Of a stretch of DNA of 64,000 nucleotides, positions 1 to 8,253 are shown in pieces; within the stretch, counting starts at the first letter, position 1, and each line of letters starts with the position of its first letter. The stretch is taken from positions 1-64,000 of the forward strand of contig NZ_JBHJMR010000002.1 of the NCBI RefSeq assembly GCF_042310355.1. Reading direction: 5' to 3'. Source of the stretch: Wenzhouxiangella sp042310355 (GTDB lineage Bacteria; Pseudomonadota; Gammaproteobacteria; Xanthomonadales; Wenzhouxiangellaceae). The notes under the pieces were generated by a model. That model saw nothing but the letters and a program-made list of their open reading frames with translations. It did not search any database and was not told the origin of the DNA. Made by a program: the position numbers and the translations under genes.

Positions 1-95
1 GCTTGACGTAGCACCACTACGCCGGCGCCGTCTCGCCTTGCAGGCGAACGCGTCCGAAACTCTGAGCCTCGGCCCAACCCCGTTCTCGTTGGTCG

Positions 96-183
96 CGCTT
101 TGGAAAAAAGGTACTCGCCATCAGCCTGCGAAGCAGGCGGGCGAAACGCCTTTGACGTGTCGAGGCCACCACAGCGACCGGTG
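96..183 (+). repeat. Dispersed intergenic repeat, copy 1
   Basis: This 88-nt stretch recurs at 3712-3799 in the same orientation with one mismatch. A more diverged copy lies at about 3099-3191 on the other strand. It contains a short GC hairpin (cctgc-gaa-gcagg type) and the run TTTGGAAAAAAGG. It is non-coding by context, since it lies downstream of the minus-strand gene that ends at 218. It could be a REP-like or MITE-like family of this genome. No transposase is nearby. Confidence 0.8.
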
Positions 184-217
184 ACACCACCCCAACCCAA
201 GGGCAGAAATGATGCCC

Positions 218-1801
218 TCAGGACCAGCGATCGGCCCGCGCGCGTTTCCAGTCCTCGCTGAAGGGGCTTTTGCCGTGGCTTTCGTCGAGCAGTTGTCCCT
301 GCTCGTGAAAGTCGTAGAGGTCCGCGAAGGTGGCCACGCGCAGTTCGCTCGAGCGGCGGTAGATGTGATGCGGGGTGATTTCGCTGGGATGGTTAAGGCC
401 CATGGCCGAGAGCATCTTGATCAGGCTGTCGATGGTCTTGCGGTGGTAGCGCGCCACGCGCGGGGCCTTGTCCTCGACCACCAGGCCGCGTACCAGCGAT
501 GGGTTCTGGGTGGTGATGCCGGTCGGGCAATTGTTGTTGTTGCAACTCAGCGACTGGATGCAGCCCAGCGCGAACATCATGGCGCGGGCGCTGTTGCAGC
601 CGTCGGCGCCCAGGGCGAAGGCGCGAATCATGTGAAAACCGCTGAGAATCTTGCCGCTGCAGATGACGCGAACATCGTCGCGCAGATTGGCCCCGGTGAG
701 GATGTCGTGGACCAGGACCAGGGCATCGCGCTTGGGCATGCCCAGGGAGTTGGTGAACTCCAGCGGTGCGGCACCCGTACCGCCTTCGCCGCCGTCGACG
801 GTGATGAAGTCCGGTCGTATGCCGGTATCGATCATCGCCCGGCACATCGCCAGGAAATCGCCCACCCGGCCCATGCAGAATTTGATGCCGACCGGTTTGC
901 CGCCCGACAGTTCGCGCAGCCGGGCGACGAACTCCATCATCTCCGCCGGCGTGGAAAACGCGCTGTGCGAGGGCGGCGAAATGCAGGCTTCGCCTTCTTC
1001 GACTTCGCGTGCCCGGGCGATTTCTCGGTTCACTTTCGGGCCGGGCAGGATGCCTCCGGCGCCCGGCTTGGCGCCCTGGGAGAGCTTGAGTTCGATCATC
1101 TTGATGCAGTCGCGCCCGGCCACTTCCTCGAAGCGCTCGGGGTTGAACTCGCCCGCGGCCGTGCGACAGCCGAAATAGCCGCTTCCGATCTGCCAGATCA
1201 AGTCGCCGCCGCCTTCGAGGTGATAGCGCGACACGCCGCCCTCGCCGGTGTTGTGCGCAAAGCCGCCTTCGGCCGCGCCCTTGTTGAGGGCGAGCACGGC
1301 GTTGGGCGACAGGGAGCCGAAGCTCATCGCCGAGATGTTCAGCGGCGAGGAGGAGTAGGGCTTGCTGCAGTCCTTGCCGCCGATGTCGATGCGCGGTTCC
1401 TCCTGCAGCAGGGGTGCCGGCGAGAGCACGTGGGCGGCCCACTCGTAGCCCGGGCTGTAGACGTCGCGCTGGGTGCCGAAGGGGCGGGTCTCGAGCTCAC
1501 CCTTGGCGCGCTGGTAGATCAGGGCGCGGTACTCGCGCTCGACCGGGTAGGCGTCGAGGTTGCTTTCGATCAGGTACTGCTGGATCTCCGGTCTAAAGTG
1601 CTCGATCAGGTAGCGGAAGTGGCCGATGATCGGAAAGTTGCGCAGCACGGTGTGCTTGGTCTGCGTGGCGTCGCGGATGCCCAGCGCCAGAAGCGGGACG
1701 ATGATGATCAGCAGGTACCAGGCCGGCGGCCAGGCCATGCCGATGAGGCCAACCACGGCGAAACCGATCAGGAGGAATACGAAAACGGATTGTCTTGCCA
1801 T
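218..1801 (-). CDS. FMN-binding glutamate synthase family protein, membrane-anchored
   Basis: 527 aa. Residues about 5-45 form two hydrophobic segments, so the protein is probably tethered to the inner membrane. The rest matches the FMN/Fe-S synthase domain of glutamate synthase. It has the motifs SAMSFGSLS and GGEGGTGAAP (FMN/phosphate binding) and a Cys cluster CIQSLSCNNNNCPTG that suits a 3Fe-4S site. It lacks the N-terminal glutamine amidotransferase domain, so it is not a complete GltB. Members of this stand-alone family have unclear substrates; an Fe-S flavin oxidoreductase role is the safe call. The start ATG at 1801 begins the first hydrophobic segment. No obvious operon partner: the next minus-strand gene upstream starts over 1 kb away. 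Confidence 0.9.
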   Translation of the reverse strand: MARQSVFVFLLIGFAVVGLIGMAWPPAWYLLIIIVPLLALGIRDATQTKHTVLRNFPIIGHFRYLIEHFRPEIQQYLIESNLDAYPVEREYRALIYQRAKGELETRPFGTQRDVYSPGYEWAAHVLSPAPLLQEEPRIDIGGKDCSKPYSSSPLNISAMSFGSLSPNAVLALNKGAAEGGFAHNTGEGGVSRYHLEGGGDLIWQIGSGYFGCRTAAGEFNPERFEEVAGRDCIKMIELKLSQGAKPGAGGILPGPKVNREIARAREVEEGEACISPPSHSAFSTPAEMMEFVARLRELSGGKPVGIKFCMGRVGDFLAMCRAMIDTGIRPDFITVDGGEGGTGAAPLEFTNSLGMPKRDALVLVHDILTGANLRDDVRVICSGKILSGFHMIRAFALGADGCNSARAMMFALGCIQSLSCNNNNCPTGITTQNPSLVRGLVVEDKAPRVARYHRKTIDSLIKMLSAMGLNHPSEITPHHIYRRSSELRVATFADLYDFHEQGQLLDESHGKSPFSEDWKRARADRWS

Positions 1802-1845
1802 GCACGAAGCCTAGCCCGGATGGCCCTCGATTTGAAGTTCAGAAT

Positions 1846-2910
1846 TCAAAAAATGAATTCGCTTCGTGCGTAGACAAATCGACCGTTGATCCCGATTGGG
1901 TTGATCGGGTCGTAGGCGAAGTTGCCGAAGAAGTCCTTGGCCTCGCCCGAGCGGTCCGGATAGCGGTCGGTCAGGTTGCTCGCGCCCAGGCTCAGCCGCC
2001 GGCCCGGCGTGGCGCGGTGGCGGGCCTCGGTATCGAGGGAATACTGTTCGCCAACATTCGTGGTTTCCAGCCATCGAGCGATGTTGGCGGGCGAGTTGAG
2101 CTGCCAGTCGTAGTCGATGATGCGCTTTCGCCGGGCGTCTTCGAAGCGCGCGGCACGCGTGGGCTCAACATGGTTCTCGACAAAGGCTTCGACGCTGCCG
2201 GCGGCCTCCTCGAAGTCGCCCTTGTACCAGTCGAACAGGCTGGTCAGCCAGGCCGTGTCGCCTTCGATGCGCAGGTGCAGGGGTGTCAGCATGGCGCGGC
2301 GGGTGTTTTCCTCGAGCAGGCCCTCGACGTTGCCGGCCGTGTAGGGCGTGGCTCTCAACGGGGGGCAGCCGACCGAGGCGCAGTTGACGGCGAAGTGGAC
2401 GCGCGCGTCCTTCCAGCCGCGGCGAGCGAAGTCATCGCCGAGGAGAATTTCCTTTTCCATCTGATCGAGCGAGCGCTCCTCCCCGGCCACGTCGAATACC
2501 TCGAGGCCGAACACGCGAAAGGGATTGAACAGGCTGCCGAAGTCCTTGACCGAGTCGACCGGCGCGGAGTCCTCGGAGTTGTCCACGATATGGGCAATCA
2601 TGAAGAAGTTGTAGGCATTGATCCAGAAGGCTAGGGCGGTGTCCCGGCTATCGAACTCGACGCTTTCGAGCTCGGCCAGGTCCCGGCGCTGCCGTTCGAT
2701 CAACGCGCGACTGCCGGACTCGGCGATGGCCGCTTCGTAGTCGAACGAAGAGACCAGGCCGCCGGAATCCAGATCGTGCTCCACGACATGGCGCTCGAGC
2801 AGCTGGGCGTAGGGCTCGAATACGTCCTCGACATCGAGGCCGTACGTCGCCGGAGCCAAGAGCAGCAGTACCAGCGTCGCTGCCGGTCCGCGAAGTCTGT
2901 TCACTATCAT
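1846..2910 (-). CDS. DUF547 secreted protein with a TonB-receptor C-terminal tail (chimeric ORF)
   Basis: 354 aa from ATG 2910, chosen because it opens a signal peptide (MIVNRLRGPAATLVLLLLA, cleavage near YGL). Residues about 60-290 match DUF547, with the segments FWINAYNF, HFAVNCASVGCPPL and the terminal DYDWQLN. The last ~56 residues (nt 1849-2016) do not belong to DUF547. They read like the last two strands of a TonB-dependent receptor: GASNLTDRYPD, then PIGINGRFVYAR and a terminal Phe. The simplest reading is a deletion that fused the DUF547 3' end to the 3' end of a receptor gene. Further ATGs at 2940 and 3051 are in frame but precede the signal peptide. The function of DUF547 is unknown. 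Whether the fused protein still works is uncertain. Confidence 0.8.
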   Translation of the reverse strand: MIVNRLRGPAATLVLLLLAPATYGLDVEDVFEPYAQLLERHVVEHDLDSGGLVSSFDYEAAIAESGSRALIERQRRDLAELESVEFDSRDTALAFWINAYNFFMIAHIVDNSEDSAPVDSVKDFGSLFNPFRVFGLEVFDVAGEERSLDQMEKEILLGDDFARRGWKDARVHFAVNCASVGCPPLRATPYTAGNVEGLLEENTRRAMLTPLHLRIEGDTAWLTSLFDWYKGDFEEAAGSVEAFVENHVEPTRAARFEDARRKRIIDYDWQLNSPANIARWLETTNVGEQYSLDTEARHRATPGRRLSLGASNLTDRYPDRSGEAKDFFGNFAYDPINPIGINGRFVYARSEFIF

Positions 2911-3010
2911 CGTCGGTTCCAAATTCACTTTAGCCGCCATTGTCGGCAAGGTGGGTGAATGCATGGAGAGGATGTTACTGCCCGCGGCCGGTCCGGGCCT
3001 TGAGGGGTAA

Positions 3011-3056
3011 TGCGTAGGTCGGGTTGATGCGTTGCGCTTCGTTTCACGCATCCTAC
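3011..3056. repeat. GTAGGATGCGT-type intergenic repeat unit
   Basis: The segment contains GATGCGTTGCGCTTCG followed by CACGCATCCTAC. The same words appear in the palindrome at 3407-3480. This is a REP-like intergenic word family. Similar words are widespread in proteobacterial intergenic DNA, which is general knowledge and was not searched here. Confidence 0.65.
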
Positions 3057-3087
3057 TGATCTGGGCCCTGACTCCATGGGCAGTTTG

Positions 3088-3809
3088 TGGGCTGGCGCCG
3101 CCGGGCGCTTTGGTGGCCTCGACAAGTCAAAGGCGGTTTCGCCCGGCCTGCTTCGCAGGCTCTTTTGGCGAGTACCTTTTTTCCAAAGCGAAAAAAGATA
3201 CGAAAAAGCGCTTTTTAACGTCAAAGTCCCACGATCCGGGGTTTCAGGACTCGAACCGGAAGGGGGCTGGCCCCTTCGCGGAGCGGGCTTCGCGAAGACT
3301 CGGTCGGAGGATCTGGTGGCGCTAGCAGGAATGGAGCGAAGCCCGCACGAGGACGGCTCGGCTTCGAAAGTGGCGCGCTGCGCGCGCCGGGGGCTTGATC
3401 CAGTGGCGTAGGATGCGTGGAGGCCCGTAGGGCCGTAACGCATCGGCCGATGCGTTGCGCTTCGCTCCACGCATCCTACGATTCTCCGCAACCGCGCAGA
3501 TGGCGCGCGCAAAGCGCGCGGGGGTCAATCCGGAGCGCAAGCCCGGGATCCCTCCCATGGCCACTCTCGGAAAGTATCCCGGGCACCACGCGACCAGCCG
3601 GGCCATCGCGAAGCCCGCTCACCGAAGGGGCCAGCCCCCGCAGTGAGCAAGCTCCTGAGATAACAGAGCGTGGGACTTTGACGTTGAAAAGCGATTTTTG
3701 GTGCCTTTTTTCGCTTTGGAAAAAAGGTACTCGCCATCAGCCTGCGAAGCAGGCGGGCGAAACGCCTTTGACGTGTCGAGGCCACCACGGCGACCGGTGG
3801 CGCCAACCC
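3088..3809. repeat. Long imperfect inverted repeat, arms of about 205 bp
   Basis: The left arm (3088-3296) reads as the reverse complement of the right arm (3604-3809), with substitutions and small indels. Shared landmarks, in order, are GGGACTTTGACGTT, CGCTTTGGAAAAAAGGTACT, AGCCTGCGAAGCAGGC, a GTCGAGGCCACC-like word and GGCGCCA. The right arm contains the 88-nt unit also found at 96-183. The spacer holds the palindrome at 3407-3480. Coordinates of the arm ends are approximate. Confidence 0.75.
3407..3480. repeat. Palindromic REP-like element
   Basis: The ends 3407-3422 and 3465-3480 are perfect 16-bp inverted repeats (CGTAGGATGCGTGGAG and its complement). Inside is a perfect 20-bp palindrome at 3437-3456. 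The element lies at the centre of the larger inverted repeat and could fold into a cruciform or an RNA hairpin. Confidence 0.8.
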
Positions 3810-3870
3810 ATCCATCGCCCAAACGGGCAGGGGCAAGCGCAAGTCCTGACTCCTGCGGCCGTCATGCCCC

Positions 3871-6144
3871 TCAGGGCGTCAGCCGTATCCGGTTGGTGGC
3901 GCGCTCTGCCACGGCTTCGCGCGACCAGGGCACAGGCCAGGGTTCTCCGGTGAGAAAGTCGTCGAAAAAGTCGTCGAAATGCGGGCTGAAGGGGTTGCCG
4001 GACTGGCCGAAGGTCAGGTTGAGCGTGAAGGCGTCGCGGTCGGACCAGTCCATGACGAAGCGCATCGACGCGCCGCCGCGGACGCCGAGCTGGCCGGTGT
4101 CCGGATCGAAGTCGACGTAGCTGACGTTGAGCGAGCCGGCATCGCCGCCGCGCGGGACAGGCCCGCGGGTCAGGTTCAGCCAGGAGTCGAGCAAGCCGTT
4201 GTTGGCGAGCGGGTGACGGATGCTCAGCGTCTGGAGACGTCCGAGCGGGTGAATGCCGATCTTCAATGCGTCCTCGAGGGCCGCAAGCGCGGCGCCATGC
4301 CGGTCGATGCCGGGCGGGAAGGCCTCGTCCGGACTCGAGTGCATCCAGTTGTCGAGGAGGGGACGCAGGGTCCGCCAGTCGGACGGGCCGCTTTCGCTGT
4401 CGTCGTTGAATACCGCGCGAGCCAGGTAGTGCCACCACAGCTGGAACAGGCCGGCCATGTCGCTGTCGGCGCGCATTTCGCCGTCCCAGGCGCGCAGCTC
4501 CGCCGCGATCGCGGTCCGGCCGGAGTCCTCGGCCACTTCGGCCAGCCAGTCGCGCCAGCTCAGGGCGCGGTCGGAGTGCTGGCTGAGCTGGAAGCGATGC
4601 ATGTCGTCGCGGTCGAAGGTTTCCCGGCTCGAGAGATGGTCGCTGATGCGGCGCATGCGAAGCTGCTTGTAGAAACCGGGTATCGGATAGGGCCAGCTGT
4701 CATCGACGGCGTTGTTGTTGGCGTTGGCCAGCCAGCCCTGTTCGGGATTGAGAGTCCAGGGACGCTCGTCGGGCGGATGGAATCCGTCCCAGTCGTTGCC
4801 GGGGTCGGTGGCGTCGAGCACGCTGAAGAAACGCGTGTGCCGGCGAACCGGGACGGGGGTCGACTGGACGTAGCCGATATTGCCTTCGCGGTCGGAGTAG
4901 CTCCAGTTGACCGACAGGGCGCCCATGTCGCTGGCCGCCTGCCGGAAGGTGTCGAAGTCCGCGGCGCGGTTGAGGGCCAGGCCGTTGGCAACGATGTCGG
5001 CCAGGGGCAGCTCGAAGCCGGCCCAGCGCATGACCTTGACGTGATCGTCGGCCAGGTGGATGACCCGGCCCAGCGGCGTGTAGTGAAACGTTCTCTCAAC
5101 CGGTTCCTCGCGGCCGAGCACCTCGATCGTCTCGCTGCGCGAACGCAGGGGTTGCGAGTCGTGGGGTCCGCCGACGCGATCCGGACTCTGCCGATCGCGC
5201 GGCTGGCGGTAGATTTCGAAGACGTCGACCGGTGCGACGGTAAAAGCCCAGGCGATGCGGCCATTGTGGCCCATGGCGACGAAAGGCAGGCCGGGTGTTG
5301 TAACACCCACGACGTCCAGGGTCTCGGCCGAGTGCAGGCCCGCCGCATACCAGGTGCCCGGCGCGCGATCGATGTCGAGGTGCGGGTCGGCGGCATGCAG
5401 CGCGGCGCCGCTGCGCGAATTGTTCGGCCTGACCGCCCAGGTGTTGGATGCCTGGGTAATCGCCTGGCGGGGGATGGTGGCGCGCGTCCAGTCGGGCAGT
5501 TCGCTCAGCCAGTCGGCTGCCGGCTGGCCGTGCTCGCGGGTCATCACGTGCCAGGCTTCGCTCAGGCGCTGCACCAGCGTGGTCGGGTAGAAGGTCTGGT
5601 AGTAGGCAATCGTCAGGACGTCTTCTCGCGTCCAGTGTTCGGGCTCGGCGCCGAGCATGAGCAGCCCCGGCGGAAGCCGGTCGAGCGCGTCGATCTGCTG
5701 GTTGATGCCCTCGACGTAGGCATCGAGCAGGGCGGCGGTTTGCGGGTCCGGTTCCGGTCTTTCTTCCTCGACGCGTCGGGCAAAGCCGAAGCTGCGGTGC
5801 AGGATGTCGAGTTCCAGCGCGGCTTCACCGACCAGGGCGGAGAGCTCGCCGCGCGCCATGCGCCGGATCAGTTCGAGCTGGAACAGGCGCTCGCCGGCGT
5901 GCAGCCAGCCCAGGGCACGAACGGCATCGGCATCGGTCTCGGCGTGGATGCGCGGGATGCCGCGCGCATCGAAAAGAATTTCGACCTCCGCATCCAGGCC
6001 GGTCAGCGTGGCTTCGCCCCGGTAGGCCATGACCGAGTCGTCGAGCCAGCGTGGGCCGCCGTACCAGGCAGCGGCGGCAACGGCGATCACGGTCACCATG
6101 CTGACGATCAGGCTGCGCTTGAGGATGCTGCGGTGTTGGGTCAT
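3871..6144 (-). CDS. Penicillin acylase family protein (Ntn hydrolase)
   Basis: 757 aa from ATG 6144. This start is preferred over 6228 because it opens the N-terminal membrane or signal segment (SLIVSMVTVIAVAAAAWYGG) and clears the upstream gene by 25 bp. The family folds as a precursor that cleaves itself into alpha and beta chains. The beta chain begins at the nucleophile Ser, seen here as S233 in QASNTWAV. Downstream are typical acylase segments such as GLPFVAMGHNGRIAWAF and NPEQGWLANANN. The protein is likely periplasmic and may hydrolyse N-acyl amides such as acyl-homoserine lactones or beta-lactams. The substrate cannot be read from the sequence. It follows the REC-REC-GGDEF gene closely and may be co-transcribed with it. 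Confidence 0.9.
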   Translation of the reverse strand: MTQHRSILKRSLIVSMVTVIAVAAAAWYGGPRWLDDSVMAYRGEATLTGLDAEVEILFDARGIPRIHAETDADAVRALGWLHAGERLFQLELIRRMARGELSALVGEAALELDILHRSFGFARRVEEERPEPDPQTAALLDAYVEGINQQIDALDRLPPGLLMLGAEPEHWTREDVLTIAYYQTFYPTTLVQRLSEAWHVMTREHGQPAADWLSELPDWTRATIPRQAITQASNTWAVRPNNSRSGAALHAADPHLDIDRAPGTWYAAGLHSAETLDVVGVTTPGLPFVAMGHNGRIAWAFTVAPVDVFEIYRQPRDRQSPDRVGGPHDSQPLRSRSETIEVLGREEPVERTFHYTPLGRVIHLADDHVKVMRWAGFELPLADIVANGLALNRAADFDTFRQAASDMGALSVNWSYSDREGNIGYVQSTPVPVRRHTRFFSVLDATDPGNDWDGFHPPDERPWTLNPEQGWLANANNNAVDDSWPYPIPGFYKQLRMRRISDHLSSRETFDRDDMHRFQLSQHSDRALSWRDWLAEVAEDSGRTAIAAELRAWDGEMRADSDMAGLFQLWWHYLARAVFNDDSESGPSDWRTLRPLLDNWMHSSPDEAFPPGIDRHGAALAALEDALKIGIHPLGRLQTLSIRHPLANNGLLDSWLNLTRGPVPRGGDAGSLNVSYVDFDPDTGQLGVRGGASMRFVMDWSDRDAFTLNLTFGQSGNPFSPHFDDFFDDFLTGEPWPVPWSREAVAERATNRIRLTP

Positions 6145-6169
6145 TTCGATGCGCTCTTTCGAGGTGCGG

Positions 6170-7504
6170 TCAGTCGCTGCCGGTGGCCGGTAGCGGTCCG
6201 GCGTCGCCGCAGGCGGTGTCGGGTGCAAGGGTCACGACCTGGTTCCGCCCCCGGGACTTGGCTTGGTAGACGGCCCGGTCGGCCAGGCGGATGACCGCTT
6301 CGAGTTCGACCTCCTTCGTCGGGGAGACGGCGCTCACACCGAGGCTGGCGGTCACGCGCAGGCCGGCCGGCTCCAGGCTTTCCAGCGCGGACCTCAGTTC
6401 CTCGGCGCGGCGCGCGGCCACGTCCAGCGGACAGCCCGGCAACACCAGCAGCAGCTCTTCACCCCCGAAGCGCACCGCGAAGTCTTCGTCCCGGCACGAG
6501 CGCGACAGCAGCTCACCGATCCGGGTGAGGACTTCGTCGCCCACCAGGTGGCCATGCTGGTCGTTGATGCGTTTGAAGTGGTCGATGTCGAGGAGGATCA
6601 GGCTCAGCACGGTGTCGTCGCGGCGCCCCGATGACTCGAGCCTTTGGCTGAAGTCGCTGAGCACGTTGCGATTGTTCAGACCGGTCAGCGGATCGGTCAT
6701 GGCCAGTTCGTAGAGCTGGCGGCGCTGTTGCTGGACCTGGTCGAACAGCTGCTTGTTGACGATCAGGTTGCCGATGCGCGCCCGGGCCTCCTCCATGATG
6801 ACCGGCTTGTTGATGAAGTCGTTGACGCCCAGCCGGAACAGTTCGACGCGGCGTACCGGGTCTTCCATGCCCGACATCGCCAGGATCGGCAGCCGCGTCT
6901 TGTCCGGGTAGCGCTCGCGCAGGCGGTTGACCAGGGCCACGCCGCTCATGCCGCCCTCGACCAGGATGTCGCTGATGACCAGGTCGTGGCAGGTTTCGTC
7001 GAAATGTTCCCAGGCCTCGTCCGCGCTGCGGAAGTGGTCGACTTCGAGGTTCATCTTGCCGAGCAGGTGAATCATGATGCGGCTGACGCTACGGCTGTCC
7101 TCGACGTAGAGCACGCGCCCGGAGGGCGGATCGCCGTCCATTTCGCCGTTGCGAATGAAGCCCTGGGCACGCTGGAACAGTTGCTGGACTTCGGTCTTGG
7201 CGTGAATGTCGGTCACGCCGGCTTCGAAGGCGCGGCGCCGCACCTGTTTTTCGCCCACGGAGGTCAGCAGGATGATGGGCACGTCATGGCCGTGCGGCAT
7301 CCTGCGAACCTGTCGGGTGAACTCGATGCCGTCGGTGTCGGGTAGCGACAGCGACACGCAGATCATGTCGACGCGTTCGCCTTCGACCCGGGCGAGGCCC
7401 GAGCGGCCGTCCTCGCAGACCAGGGCCTCGTGCCCGGCACGCGCCATCAGGCGCTGCCAGATGGCGCGAAACACTTTCGAGTGATCGACGACGAGAATCT
7501 TCAA
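6170..7504 (-). CDS. Response regulator with two receiver domains and a diguanylate cyclase (REC-REC-GGDEF)
   Basis: 444 aa. REC1 (about 1-120) has Ser at the phospho-acceptor position: S51 in MICVSLSLPDTDG, five residues after D46. It also lacks one of the paired N-terminal acidic residues. It is therefore probably a pseudo-receiver. REC2 (about 129-248) keeps D179 and K233. The GGDEF domain (about 270-435) has an intact GGEEL signature at 347-351 and an upstream RxxD inhibitory site (R338-D341), so it should make c-di-GMP and be product-inhibited. The layout resembles PleD-type regulators. No histidine kinase is adjacent. The penicillin acylase gene begins 25 bp downstream. Confidence 0.93.
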   Translation of the reverse strand: MKILVVDHSKVFRAIWQRLMARAGHEALVCEDGRSGLARVEGERVDMICVSLSLPDTDGIEFTRQVRRMPHGHDVPIILLTSVGEKQVRRRAFEAGVTDIHAKTEVQQLFQRAQGFIRNGEMDGDPPSGRVLYVEDSRSVSRIMIHLLGKMNLEVDHFRSADEAWEHFDETCHDLVISDILVEGGMSGVALVNRLRERYPDKTRLPILAMSGMEDPVRRVELFRLGVNDFINKPVIMEEARARIGNLIVNKQLFDQVQQQRRQLYELAMTDPLTGLNNRNVLSDFSQRLESSGRRDDTVLSLILLDIDHFKRINDQHGHLVGDEVLTRIGELLSRSCRDEDFAVRFGGEELLLVLPGCPLDVAARRAEELRSALESLEPAGLRVTASLGVSAVSPTKEVELEAVIRLADRAVYQAKSRGRNQVVTLAPDTACGDAGPLPATGSD

Positions 7505-7683
7505 AGTCCTTCCCTTGTTCGACCGGCTTGCGGCGGTCGTCCCCGTGGTGCGAGCAACTTATCACAGCTGCCTGGCACGAAAGGCTTCCGCAGGGCCTCG
7601 TGGGGTGCGGAAGGCGGCCGTGTCCCGACGGACGGCAGATGCAGTATGCTTTGCCCCGAATTCCAACCACCTCGGAGAAATGC

Positions 7684-8250
7684 ATGCCCAGGGCAAGTGA
7701 GATCAAGCGCGGCCAGGTCGTCGAGCACGACGGTACCGTTTTTTCCGTGCGCAATATCGAGCGTTCGGCGCCGACCGCCCGCGGCGGCGGCACGCTCTAT
7801 CGTTTCAAGCTCGAGGCGATCCCCGGCGGCGAGCGCCGGGAAGTGACGCTCAAGGGCGATGACGTGCTCAAGGATGCGGACCTGGTGCGCCGCCAGAGCG
7901 AGTTCTCCTACCGCGACGGCAACCAGTTCGTGTTCATGGACAGCGAGGACTTCACCCAGTACCTGATCGACGCGGAGGCCATCGGCGACAGCGCCGAGTA
8001 CATCACCGACGGTCTGGAGGGCATCTACGTGCTGATTATCGACTCGATGCCGGTGGCCATTCAGCTGCCGCAATCGGTCGTGCTGGCGGTCAGCGACACG
8101 GCGCCGGTGATGAAGGGCGCGACCGCTTCGAAGTCCAGCAAGCCGGCCACGCTCGAGACGGGGCTCGAGATCCAGGTGCCCGACTACATCACGCCGGGGG
8201 AGAAAGTTCGCGTGAACACCGAATCCCGCGAATTCATGAGCCGCGCGTAG
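7684..8250 (+). CDS. yeiP: Elongation factor P-like protein YeiP
   Basis: 188 aa from ATG 7684, which has GGAGAA a few bases upstream; earlier in-frame starts extend into non-conserved sequence. The KOW-like N-terminal domain begins MPRASEIKRGQVVEHDGT, followed by the OB domains. The C-terminal segment VPDYITPGEKVRVNTESREF is typical of the EF-P family. At the position of the modified Lys in EF-P the loop reads APTARGGGTLYRFK, the form found in YeiP rather than EF-P, so it is called YeiP. The family acts on the ribosome, probably on difficult peptide bonds. tyrA starts 4 nt after its stop, so the two are likely co-transcribed. Confidence 0.93.
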   Translation: MPRASEIKRGQVVEHDGTVFSVRNIERSAPTARGGGTLYRFKLEAIPGGERREVTLKGDDVLKDADLVRRQSEFSYRDGNQFVFMDSEDFTQYLIDAEAIGDSAEYITDGLEGIYVLIIDSMPVAIQLPQSVVLAVSDTAPVMKGATASKSSKPATLETGLEIQVPDYITPGEKVRVNTESREFMSRA

Positions 8251-8253
8251 ACT

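Larger units (their letters stand above)
2911..3870. other. 960-bp intergenic region built of repeats, no supported gene
   Basis: No frame here looks coding. Predicted peptides have repeat-derived composition and match each other on opposite strands. The stretch holds one copy of a GTAGGATGCGT-type unit (about 3011-3056), a perfect-ended palindrome (3407-3480) and two long inverted arms (3088-3296 and 3604-3809). It separates the DUF547 gene from the stop of the penicillin acylase gene. Confidence 0.75.

Noticed and set aside
209..1873. Long open frame opposite the glutamate-synthase-like gene
   Set aside because: It is the antisense shadow of a well-supported gene; its peptide has no recognisable domain and is rich in Ala, Gly and Val, as expected for high-GC antisense frames.
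3322..3953. Several ORFs of 60-230 codons on both strands of the repeat block
   Set aside because: They are read through inverted repeats; the same peptides recur on opposite strands with no domain.
7684..8250. Assigning the gene as efp
   Set aside because: The EF-P modified-Lys loop is absent; the loop and the C-terminal pattern fit YeiP.
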